This document shows positions 56,957 through 64,000 of a stretch of DNA of 64,000 nucleotides, piece by piece (the stretch's first letter is position 1; each line of letters starts with the position of its first letter). Both the position numbers and the translations under genes were made by a program. This DNA is from Komarekiella atlantica HA4396-MV6 (GTDB taxonomy: Bacteria > Cyanobacteriota > Cyanobacteriia > Cyanobacteriales > Nostocaceae): contig JAHHHK010000017.1 of assembly GCA_019359395.1 (NCBI GenBank), forward strand, positions 118,738-182,737, in the 5' to 3' direction. The notes beneath the pieces are model-generated. The model worked only from the letters and a program-made list of their open reading frames with translations. It made no database searches and had not been told where the DNA came from.

Positions 56957-57602
56957 ATGTCCTCCACTACTACTCGTCGGAAATCCAACACGTTTTACGT
57001 CATTTTGATTGCTGGTGCTGCGACCCTTGGCGGCTTTTTGTTCGGTTTTGATACTGCTGTGATCAACGGCGCGGTTACAGCTATCTCCAAAGCCTTTAAC
57101 GCCAACAGTGTACAGATTGGTCTTGCCGTATCGTTGGCATTGTTGGGGTCTTGCGATCGCCTTCGTCGATAAATTTGGTCGCAAGCCTTTGCTGATCCTA
57201 GGGTCGTTTGGCATGACCCTAACATTGGGGACGATGGCTACTATTTTTGGAACCGCTCAGCTAGATGCTGCTGGTAATCCCACTTTGAGCGGCTCAGCGG
57301 GTATTGTAGCTCTCCTAGCAGCCAACCTCTATGTATTTTGCTTCGGTTTCTCCTGGGGGCCAGTAGTCTGGGTGCTGTTGGGAGAAATGTTTAACAACAA
57401 AATTCAAGGTGCTGCACTTTCAGTTGCAGCTGCAATGCAATGGATTGCGAACTTCGTTATTTCCACAACATTTCCTCCCATACTGCAATATTTCGGGTTA
57501 GGTTCTGCCTATGGTCTTTATACAACCGCAGCAGCCATCTCTTTGTTCTTCGTTCTATTTTTTATTAAGGAAACCAAAGGAATTGAGTTAGAAGACATGT
57601 AA
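56957..57602 (+). pseudogene. glcP: Glucose permease (MFS sugar transporter, GlcP-like) with internal deletion and frameshift
   Basis: Two pieces of one sugar-porter gene remain. The 5' piece (56957-57172) encodes the first membrane helix region (TLGGFLFGFDTAVINGAV) and then goes out of frame after ALLGS. The 3' piece encodes the last third (AFVDKFGRKPLLILGSFG, ANLYVFCFGFSWGPVVWVLLGEMF, ending FFIKETKGIELEDM) in another frame. The middle, roughly 250 of an expected ~465 residues with the RxGRR and PESPRWL motifs, is missing. The join falls at about 57146-57160, beside a GCGATCGCC site. Position between frtC and galM/oprB matches glcP in Nostoc. Confidence 0.88.
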
Positions 57603-57886
57603 TTCACATCAAACTGGTAGTTCACCAACCCAAAAATGCTGAGTGAAGCCTGGGGAAAGGGATTAAAAACATGCACTCTTTTCCCTTTAAAAAGCCAAAT
57701 TTCTTTGGCAAACTATTAGAGCTACCTTCTAATTAGCTAGAAACCAAAACGTATGACATTTTCATTGAGCATTTGAACACAATAAAAAATTAGATATTGC
57801 TGAATTGGAGTATGTGCGTCTCTGTGTCAGATTCTCATACTTGTATTTAGCAACGGCAAAAATTAATAATATATATATCAGTAAAC
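57603..57886. other. Spacer, no gene seen
   Basis: About 280 bp, AT-rich before the epimerase start. It may carry a secondary promoter for galM and oprB. Confidence 0.4.
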
Positions 57887-58969
57887 ATGTCAAACTATCA
57901 TCAGTTAGATAATAAGACAAACAACACAACTCCAAAAGTCTGTATTGTCAAAGAAAATTTTGGTGAAGTAGATAATCATCCAGTTTATCTATTTACATTT
58001 ACTAGCAAAAACGACGAACAGTTAAAAATAACTAATTATGGAGGTATCATTACTGCATGGATTTCCGCAGATAAAAATGAAAACAAATCAAGTATCGTCA
58101 TCGGATATAATAATTTAGAAAGCTACTTAGCAAAACCACCCTATTTTGGTGCTTTGATTGGTCGCTTTGCCAATCGAATTGTAAAAGGAAAATTCCAGAT
58201 TGGCGAAGAAGCCTATTCGTTAACTATTAACAATGGCGAAAATCATCTACATGGTGGCAATAAAGGCTTTGACAAAGTAGTGTGGGATGCAAAAATTCTT
58301 GATAGTGATACACCTGCATTACTACTAAGCTATCTGAGTGAGGATGGAGAAGAGGGTTATCCTGGCAACCTAGAAGTAACAGTTCGTTACACATTTACAG
58401 AAGATAACGAACTAAAAATTGAATATAACGCCAAAACAGATAAAGCAACCCCGGTTAATTTAACCAATCATTCTTATTTTAATTTAACAGGCGATGTCAG
58501 CAATACAAGCTTAAATCATACCCTAATGATTGATGCGGATAGCTATACGCCTACAGATAGTAATAGTATTCCTACAGGTGAAATAAAATCAGTAATAGGT
58601 ACTGCCTTTGACTTTAGACAGCCTGAAAAAATTGGTGTAAGAATCAACGAGATTGGTGGATATGATCATAATTATGTGTTGAATAAAACAGAGGATTTAG
58701 TCAATCCAATAGCAATATTAACTGACGATATAAGTGGCAGAAAATTAGAGGTATTTACAGACCAACCGGGCATACAGTTTTATTCAGGAAAGAACCTAGA
58801 TGGCACATTTAAAACTGATGACGGCAAAGTAATTGAAAAATATGCAGCAGTATGTCTAGAAACGCAGCATTTTCCCAATTCGCCCAATGAGTCTGCATTC
58901 CCGTCTGTAATATTACATCCCGGAGAAAAATATCAAACAACAACCAAATACAAACTTTCGCTTCAATAA
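57887..58969 (+). CDS. galM: Aldose 1-epimerase (mutarotase)
   Basis: 360 residues. Signatures: ITNYGGIITAW, GRFANRIVKGKF, NGENHLHGGNKGFDKVVW (first His), NLTNHSYFNLTG with catalytic His, GYDHNYVLN, and VCLETQHFPNSPN with the catalytic Glu. It interconverts alpha and beta hexoses so that imported sugar is available in the form needed by kinases. No signal peptide, so cytoplasmic. Its place in the sugar locus fits. Confidence 0.95.
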   Translation: MSNYHQLDNKTNNTTPKVCIVKENFGEVDNHPVYLFTFTSKNDEQLKITNYGGIITAWISADKNENKSSIVIGYNNLESYLAKPPYFGALIGRFANRIVKGKFQIGEEAYSLTINNGENHLHGGNKGFDKVVWDAKILDSDTPALLLSYLSEDGEEGYPGNLEVTVRYTFTEDNELKIEYNAKTDKATPVNLTNHSYFNLTGDVSNTSLNHTLMIDADSYTPTDSNSIPTGEIKSVIGTAFDFRQPEKIGVRINEIGGYDHNYVLNKTEDLVNPIAILTDDISGRKLEVFTDQPGIQFYSGKNLDGTFKTDDGKVIEKYAAVCLETQHFPNSPNESAFPSVILHPGEKYQTTTKYKLSLQ

Positions 58970-59128
58970 AAACTATGTTCTCAAATGAAAAGTTCTGTAT
59001 GTGGGTTTCTTCTGCGTAGAAAATTTTTCAAGCTAAGAGCATCATTTTTAGGTATGGCGAATTGAGGCATAGGCATCAGGAAGAGTAAACAGATGCCCTA
59101 TGTCCTATCCCTTTTAAGTTAAAATTCA

Positions 59129-60739
59129 ATGATCAAAATTCTTTTTCATAGCTTTTTCCTGCTATTTTTAGCAATTCCAGCAGTTTCGGCAGCACCTTCA
59201 GAGGATACTAATACAGCAAATGCTGATGACAGCTTGCACGCACAAGTTACTTCTGTTTCCCAGCTTTCCGATGTCAAGCCGAGCGATTGGGCATTCCAGG
59301 CATTACAATCACTGGTTGAACGCTACGGCTGTATTGTAGGTTATTCTGACTCCACCTATCGCGGCAACCGTGCCTTGAGCCGTTACGAGTTTGCAGCTGG
59401 TTTAAATGCTTGCATGAATCGAGTCAGCGAATTGATTGCTGTGGGTACGAATGATTTAGTCAAAAAAGAAGACTTGGCAATGCTGCAAAAGTTACAAGAA
59501 GAGTTTGCAGCAGAATTGACAACTCTGCGTGAGCGGGTGGATGTACTGGAAGCACGTGCAGCGACACTGGAGGAACAGCAGTTTTCCACTACTACTAAAC
59601 TGAATGCTCAAATTATTACTGCGGTGAGTGATACCTTTGGTAGTAGAGTGGGTGGCGTTCGCGATCAATCCCAAATTTACCTTGCCGATCGCGGCCGTCT
59701 CAACTTTGAAAGCAGCTTTACAGGCAAAGATTTGTTACGCGTGCGCCTAGAGTTCGGGAACTTCTTAAATTCCAATAGTACAAGCCAAATCGCGTCAGTG
59801 ACAGGTACGGGGATGACGCGGCTAAACTTCGATAGTGGTAGCAACAACACACTTTTTATTCCCCACATTCGTTACTACTTCCCAGTCAGTGATTCTCTTT
59901 CCTTTATTATTGGGCCAACAGGTATAGGCTACACCGATATTACAGATACCGTGACTCCTGCAACGATCGCTGATGATGGTAACGGGGTTCCCTCACTTTT
60001 TGGATCATACAGTCCCCTCTTCCGGCGGGGTGGCGGTGGTGCAGCCGCTAACTGGAAAATCACCAATGATTTAGTTCTCACCTTGGGTTATTTAGCAAAT
60101 AATCCCAATGTTCCACAGGCGAGAAACGGGTTATTTGATGGCGGTTACAACGCTCTGGCACACCTGACGTATTATGGCAAACAAGGATCTGTTGGTGTTG
60201 CTTTCTCTCACGGCTACACCCCCGGTGGCTCTATTGATATCACATCTGGAACAGGTAGCCTGCTTTCAGGCGCTCCTTTTGGCAACAGCATTGCGACTTC
60301 CAACAATATTGTAGGTGTACAGGGATACTATCGCTTTTCTCCACATTTCCAAATCCACACTTGGGGTGGATACATTTGGGCAACTGCCAAGAACTCTGGT
60401 TTTAGCAATATTTCCAATGGCAGAGGTGGAACAGATTCTCTGTTCGTAAACAATGGTGACAATGCCAATGTCTGGTTTGGGGCGATTGGTATGTCGTTTC
60501 CAGATGTGGGAGGTAAGGGCAATCTGCCGGGGATTCTCTTTGGTTTACCCCCGCGTGTGTCTAACAGTGATGTTCGTGAAGAAAGCGACAACTCTTACCA
60601 CATTGAAGCATTTTATCGCTGGCGAATGAACGACAACATTTCAGTGACTCCTGGTTTGTGGGTAATTCTCAACCCAGAAAATGACAGCAACAATGATCCG
60701 CAGTATGTTGGTGTGATTCGCACTACGTTCGATTTCTAA
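59129..60739 (+). CDS. oprB: Carbohydrate porin OprB-type, with SLH domain
   Basis: 536 residues. Signal peptide (LFHSFFLLFLAIPAVSAAP), SLH domain (~45-110, VKPSDWAFQALQSLVERYGC, YRGNRALSRYEFAAGLNAC), coiled coil (~118-155) anchoring to peptidoglycan, and an OprB-like outer-membrane beta barrel ending RTTFDF with terminal Phe. The downstream end of the sugar-uptake locus fits a sugar porin, as OprB does with frt/glcP in Nostoc; the family also includes iron- or general-purpose porins. Confidence 0.9.
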   Translation: MIKILFHSFFLLFLAIPAVSAAPSEDTNTANADDSLHAQVTSVSQLSDVKPSDWAFQALQSLVERYGCIVGYSDSTYRGNRALSRYEFAAGLNACMNRVSELIAVGTNDLVKKEDLAMLQKLQEEFAAELTTLRERVDVLEARAATLEEQQFSTTTKLNAQIITAVSDTFGSRVGGVRDQSQIYLADRGRLNFESSFTGKDLLRVRLEFGNFLNSNSTSQIASVTGTGMTRLNFDSGSNNTLFIPHIRYYFPVSDSLSFIIGPTGIGYTDITDTVTPATIADDGNGVPSLFGSYSPLFRRGGGGAAANWKITNDLVLTLGYLANNPNVPQARNGLFDGGYNALAHLTYYGKQGSVGVAFSHGYTPGGSIDITSGTGSLLSGAPFGNSIATSNNIVGVQGYYRFSPHFQIHTWGGYIWATAKNSGFSNISNGRGGTDSLFVNNGDNANVWFGAIGMSFPDVGGKGNLPGILFGLPPRVSNSDVREESDNSYHIEAFYRWRMNDNISVTPGLWVILNPENDSNNDPQYVGVIRTTFDF

Positions 60740-60762
60740 ATCTATTTTGATGGTTATATGTG

Positions 60763-60820
60763 TTTGTAGTCATGACTTTAGTCATTGATTTTTTAAGCAC
60801 TAAAGTGCTTACTACGAACC
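60763..60820. repeat. Dispersed hairpin repeat (GTAGTCATGACTTTAGTCAT family)
   Basis: ATGACTTTAGTCAT and AGCACTAAAGTGCT hairpins between GTAGT and ACTAC arms; the loops differ from other copies while stems remain paired. Lies between convergent ends of oprB and the methyltransferase gene, so it may also end transcription. Confidence 0.75.
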
Positions 60821-60831
60821 TCTCAAAACCA

Positions 60832-61881
60832 CTAGTTACTAGCAACTTCACAAATCACCATGATCCGTGATAAGTATTTGTCTGTACTATAGTGAACGAG
60901 TTTTAGTCCAGCTTGTTCTATTTCTTGGAGAAGTTCAGGTATTTTATACTTATGATGTCTCCAAATAGTAATCTCTTCACCTTTAAAAATTTCCAGATTC
61001 TTATTTATTCCCTGAGAACAGAAATTTATAGTGTAATTATGATGGAGTTTCATATTGGCAACTATACTATCTGTTTGGGAATCATACTTTCTCACAAGTT
61101 CACAATCTTCAGATCTAATCCCAATTTTGTTTTTAATCCATGCATATATTTCTTCTGCATGATACTTGCAGCCCCCTCTAATACTGCCATCCCATTGAGA
61201 GTTAGAACCAGTTTCGTTAGTAAACACCAAAAAATCATTCTTCTTCATGCTGTCTCGAAAGTTTTTGAGGACTTTATTTCTATGATGATGATTGCCAATG
61301 GTTACACCTAAGTGCAAAATTATATTTGCTGTATTGTTATTGTGGTCATTCAACAAATCTTGGGGAATGCAACTATTTTCTATGTCAATTGTCTGACTTT
61401 TGAACTCAATTAGTGGAAACCATTTGCTAAAATTTTTTCTAGATACATTTAGTAATTCTTCACTAATATCTAATGCAATATATTTATTGATTTTTTGCAA
61501 TTTGTTTAGTTTATAAATAAACTTTTTAACAGGATATGAATTTCCTGAACCTACATCGATAATATTTACTTTTTCACATTTCTGAATGTTACCATTAATG
61601 TATTCAAAGTTAGTTGATAAAAGGTCAATTTCTACACTTGATGTTCGATACCATTTAGGAATAATATATTTTAGATAAAAATTATCCCAAATTTTTGCAC
61701 CTCTACCTTTATAAGAGTACTTTAGAGGGATTTCTCGTCTCACTTCTAATGTATTAATTATTCCTAAAACTTCTTGTTCAGAAAAAATAGAGTAGAACTC
61801 AGAATTTGGCTTTGCTGTGCGAGTGATAGGAGTTGAGATATCGGAGGGAAGTTGTGAATTACTATGAAAATTTGTAGCCAT
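60832..61881 (-). CDS. EgtD-like SAM-dependent methyltransferase
   Basis: 349 residues. The domain resembles Methyltransf_33 / histidine N-alpha-methyltransferase proteins: SIFSEQEVLGIINTLEVR at the start, NIIDVGSGNSYPVKKFI as the SAM motif, YIALDISEELL, ILHLGVTIGNHHHRNKVL, and a C-terminal YSTDKYLSRIMVICEV. In EgtD this makes hercynine from histidine for ergothioneine. No egtB sits next to it, and the key histidine-binding residues cannot be verified here. Codon use is markedly AT-rich compared with the neighbours. Confidence 0.75.
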   Translation of the reverse strand: MATNFHSNSQLPSDISTPITRTAKPNSEFYSIFSEQEVLGIINTLEVRREIPLKYSYKGRGAKIWDNFYLKYIIPKWYRTSSVEIDLLSTNFEYINGNIQKCEKVNIIDVGSGNSYPVKKFIYKLNKLQKINKYIALDISEELLNVSRKNFSKWFPLIEFKSQTIDIENSCIPQDLLNDHNNNTANIILHLGVTIGNHHHRNKVLKNFRDSMKKNDFLVFTNETGSNSQWDGSIRGGCKYHAEEIYAWIKNKIGIRSEDCELVRKYDSQTDSIVANMKLHHNYTINFCSQGINKNLEIFKGEEITIWRHHKYKIPELLQEIEQAGLKLVHYSTDKYLSRIMVICEVASN

Positions 61882-62344
61882 TATTCTTGTTCTTTGATTG
61901 CCTTAGCTATTTAAGTGCATCAATATCAATCACCAGTGTCTCTGCTCTACTGTTGCGAGTGTACGGAAGTGTATTATCTGTAAACAGGCTTAGTTGCTGG
62001 AGTTTCAGGGTGTACTGAATCCGACGCTTTGTCATGATAAGGCATGTCAGGGGTGCAATACGCTTTGTTTACTGCGATCGCCTGGATTTTTGAGCTTTTT
62101 ATCTTTCACGTAGCTCAAAAGACAGCCGCTTGATTTTTTAAAAGGAAAATTGTGTATTTGAGTTTTCCTCCATAAATTTTTGGGTATCTATCTACACAAC
62201 CCACACTCGTGCTCTAAAATAAGGAGGGCAATATCGTTTGACTCTCAGCTTCGGTTTGCCTTTGTTTACTTTGATCGCGATCGCTTAGTCTAAATAATTC
62301 AAAAAATAAGCTCTTGATTGAACTAAAAGGTGATTTCACTCCTT
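61882..62344. other. Divergent intergenic region, no gene seen
   Basis: Spacer of 0.46 kb with several GCGATCGC-like sites and no coding support. Confidence 0.4.
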
Positions 62345-62578
62345 ATGAAGCATCATATTTGCGACTTTGAGGCGACTCAGGAATGGCTCACCATTGAATC
62401 AATTGATTATATTGCCGAGTGTTTAGAGGCTTGCGAATCGCCGGAAATGCTGGCTGACTTACGGGCAATTTTCCCGCGCCAAGCCCTGCGCTCAGCAAGT
62501 ATTCAGGTAAATGATGCTCAGCGCCAAAGACTCGTTCAGTGGTTGCAGCTGTTGAACAAGGAGCAAGCTGCTGCATGA
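62345..62578 (+). CDS. Small hypothetical protein
   Basis: 77 residues from the ATG at 62345; a GTG lies 15 nt upstream in frame. Soluble and helical (TIESIDYIAECLEACESPEMLADLRAIF, QRLVQWLQLLNKEQAAA). No family recognised. It is followed by a strong hairpin and a convergent gene. Confidence 0.5.
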   Translation: MKHHICDFEATQEWLTIESIDYIAECLEACESPEMLADLRAIFPRQALRSASIQVNDAQRQRLVQWLQLLNKEQAAA

Positions 62579-62625
62579 AGATACCATCTTACGCTTTCGT
62601 GAGAACCAAGTCCCCGACTTTCAAG

Positions 62626-62652
62626 ATCCCCGACTTCTCAGAAGTCGGGGAT
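62626..62652. terminator. Perfect 12-bp stem hairpin between convergent genes
   Basis: ATCCCCGACTTC pairs with GAAGTCGGGGAT around a TCA loop. It has no T-run, but lies between two converging genes and could serve both directions; CCCCGACTT is repeated just upstream. Confidence 0.6.
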
Positions 62653-62677
62653 TTGAACACCGCGACTTCTCGTTTTT

Positions 62678-62968
62678 CTATTCAAATAATTCTAATAAAC
62701 CTACCGTACCTACAAAAAACGTGTAAGTACCATATTGAATTGAATCCTTGCTTTTTGAGGGTGCATACAAAGCTGCTACTATTCCTTCAATTAAGTGCGC
62801 CACCAGAGCAAAACGTTCTATCCAAAAAATCAAATTGAAACTATTGGGCAATTTTTGATTAGTCAAGATAGCGTAGATATTTCCTACTTCCCATCCAATT
62901 GCACTGGCTATAAAAAATATAGAAATAACTTTGATAACAGTAACCAATTTCTTCTGCTTGATGATCAT
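62678..62968 (-). CDS. Small three-helix membrane protein, unknown
   Basis: 96 residues from the ATG at 62968. Three hydrophobic segments: ~10-30 (VIKVISIFFIASAIGWEVG), ~45-65 (LIFWIERFALVAHLIEGIV) and ~78-94 (YGTYTFFVGTVGLLELF). No family recognised. An integral membrane location is clear from composition. Confidence 0.6.
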   Translation of the reverse strand: MIIKQKKLVTVIKVISIFFIASAIGWEVGNIYAILTNQKLPNSFNLIFWIERFALVAHLIEGIVAALYAPSKSKDSIQYGTYTFFVGTVGLLELFE

Positions 62969-63010
62969 AGTGCTCTGTAGTAAAAACAATAAATTTGTAA
63001 TATCTAACAC

Positions 63011-63877
63011 ACATTACAATACTATGTGGAAGCTAGCGAAATTCTTTTAATTGCATCAAGCGATCGTGCCTTTTATTTGTTTCAATAGTTGAAGCATCAG
63101 AATGCTCCTATTTTTATCATCTGCTTTTTTGATGTTTGGTGAAGCTGCGTCATATCTGAGCTTGTGACTCAGACTAGTAACGCCAATTCGTCACAACTGC
63201 GAAAAATTATCTATAATTATGAAAGTATTAATACTTGTTCTAGTTAACCCTCTCGACTATATAAATGCCTGCTCAACTTGATTTCATAAATCTCCAGGAA
63301 GTCACAAACTGTACCAAAAGTCATAAATCCTGCCAAAAACTTGCATTTGTTATTGACTTCAGTTACATTCAAAGCAGATGCCCAGAATCAAACCCTGATA
63401 TGATTTTCAGGAAGTTAGGTTAGGTAACAGGGTAAATACCAGATTTGTTAATGCTGATTTCAGTGACGTACTAATGATTGGTCACTAATCTTGTTCATTA
63501 ACTTATTTTGCATAGAGTATAAAGTACTAAAGCATTTACATCCAACCTAACTATTTTTATTTTTTCGAGAATAGTTGAGAATAATTTGCAAGATGTCTAA
63601 AAATCGGAGATCTAACTAGTTATGTAGATAATTTAAACAAAACTTTAAACAAGTGCCTTATTGTAGGTAAAATTTTTATTAGTAATATTAGCTACATAAA
63701 TATTTTAAGTTAGCTAGTTACTTGATGCTTTTGATGCGATCGCACAAGGTTGGATATATTTGATATTGGCAAGAAAACCAAGTTCAAAAAACCGAGTTTT
63801 AGAGCTTAATCATTTCTCAAATGCCATACGAAAAGAGATACAAAATTAACTTTCTCGGTACGGAAAAATCTATCTTA
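63011..63877. other. Intergenic region, no gene recognised
   Basis: 0.87 kb, AT-rich; no RNA gene or conserved protein seen. A 52-codon ORF at 63265-63423 is not supported. Confidence 0.5.
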
Positions 63878-64000
63878 GAGGCTGTTTGAAAAGTCAGATA
63901 GGTGGTAAAAAAGCTCTCTCGGTATACGCTGTGAATAGATAGTAAACAGCACCGAAAGAGCAACATGAGTAAAGCATACCCCAGCAATTTGACCCGCGAC
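63878..64000 (+). mobile_element. Left end of an IS element, IS5-like (continues beyond window)
   Basis: GAGGCTGTTTGAAAAGTC resembles an IS terminal inverted repeat and precedes a transposase start. TTA just outside may be part of a short target site. The right end lies outside the window. Confidence 0.65.
63965..64000 (+). CDS. Transposase N-terminus, IS5-like (partial)
   Basis: Only 12 codons are in the window, MSKAYPSNLTRD. This start is typical of IS5-type (DUF4096 N-domain) transposases in Nostoc. The 86 nt between the IS end and the ATG is consistent. The family call rests on a very short sequence. Confidence 0.6.
   Translation, partial: MSKAYPSNLTRD

Noticed and set aside
63265..63423. 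52-codon ORF starting MPAQLDFINLQEVTN
   Set aside because: Open and coherent, but no ribosome binding site, neighbour or recognised family; kept out as unsupported.

Overview
The window reads as chromosome of a filamentous, probably heterocyst-forming cyanobacterium close to Nostoc. Evidence: HIP1 octamers (GCGATCGC) throughout, AT-rich spacers full of heptamer tandem repeats and dispersed hairpins, a chlorophyll-synthesis gene (chlI), very large kinase/ATPase/histidine-kinase proteins, and a fructose/glucose uptake locus arranged like the frt-glcP-oprB genes known from Nostoc punctiforme and Anabaena variabilis. No rRNA, tRNA or CRISPR array was seen.

Layout. 1-4.9 kb: a partial disaccharide phosphorylase/beta-phosphoglucomutase fusion and a beta-helix protein, both minus strand. 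5.6-11.5 kb: a small TOMM-type RiPP-like cluster with a haem protein, a 203-aa candidate substrate, a fused leader-binding/YcaO cyclodehydratase and an amidohydrolase. 11.8-20.5 kb: a giant Ser/Thr kinase-histidine kinase followed by two response regulators. 20.6-30.1 kb: a DUF6888/DUF6887 small-gene pair, ketopantoate reductase, chlI, a nucleotidyltransferase, a NIL-ferredoxin, DUF3616, CHAD and Tll0287-like proteins. 30.6-35.3 kb: a hybrid histidine kinase with HPt. 35.4-43.4 kb: YnfA, ammonium transporter with an NtcA-type site, then GNAT-ruvX-DUF3727-YqeG-proB. 43.5-49.3 kb: ligand-binding protein, Ser/Thr kinase, ROK kinase, a double-glycine leader peptide and a Mut7-C protein. 49.6-60.7 kb: LacI-type regulator (frtR), intradiol dioxygenase, sugar ABC transporter (frtABC), a deleted glucose permease (glcP pseudogene), mutarotase and OprB porin. 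60.8-64 kb: EgtD-like methyltransferase, small hypotheticals and the left end of an IS.

The sugar locus forms a coherent pathway: porin across the outer membrane, periplasmic binding protein and ABC importer, epimerase for anomer conversion and a LacI-type repressor whose 14-bp palindrome recurs upstream of the transporter. Its glucose permease has lost about half of its coding sequence.

The most unusual layer is non-coding. A MITE-like family of about 205 bp is present twice in opposite orientation, with inverted ends, a nested insertion and compensatory changes in internal hairpins. A second MITE-like element of 208 bp sits in a repeat whose uninterrupted version lies elsewhere in the window. 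A third inverted-repeat element lies in the frt promoter region. Four tandem copies of a 20-bp palindrome sit between frtA and frtB. Pieces of dispersed repeats appear inside three protein-coding genes.
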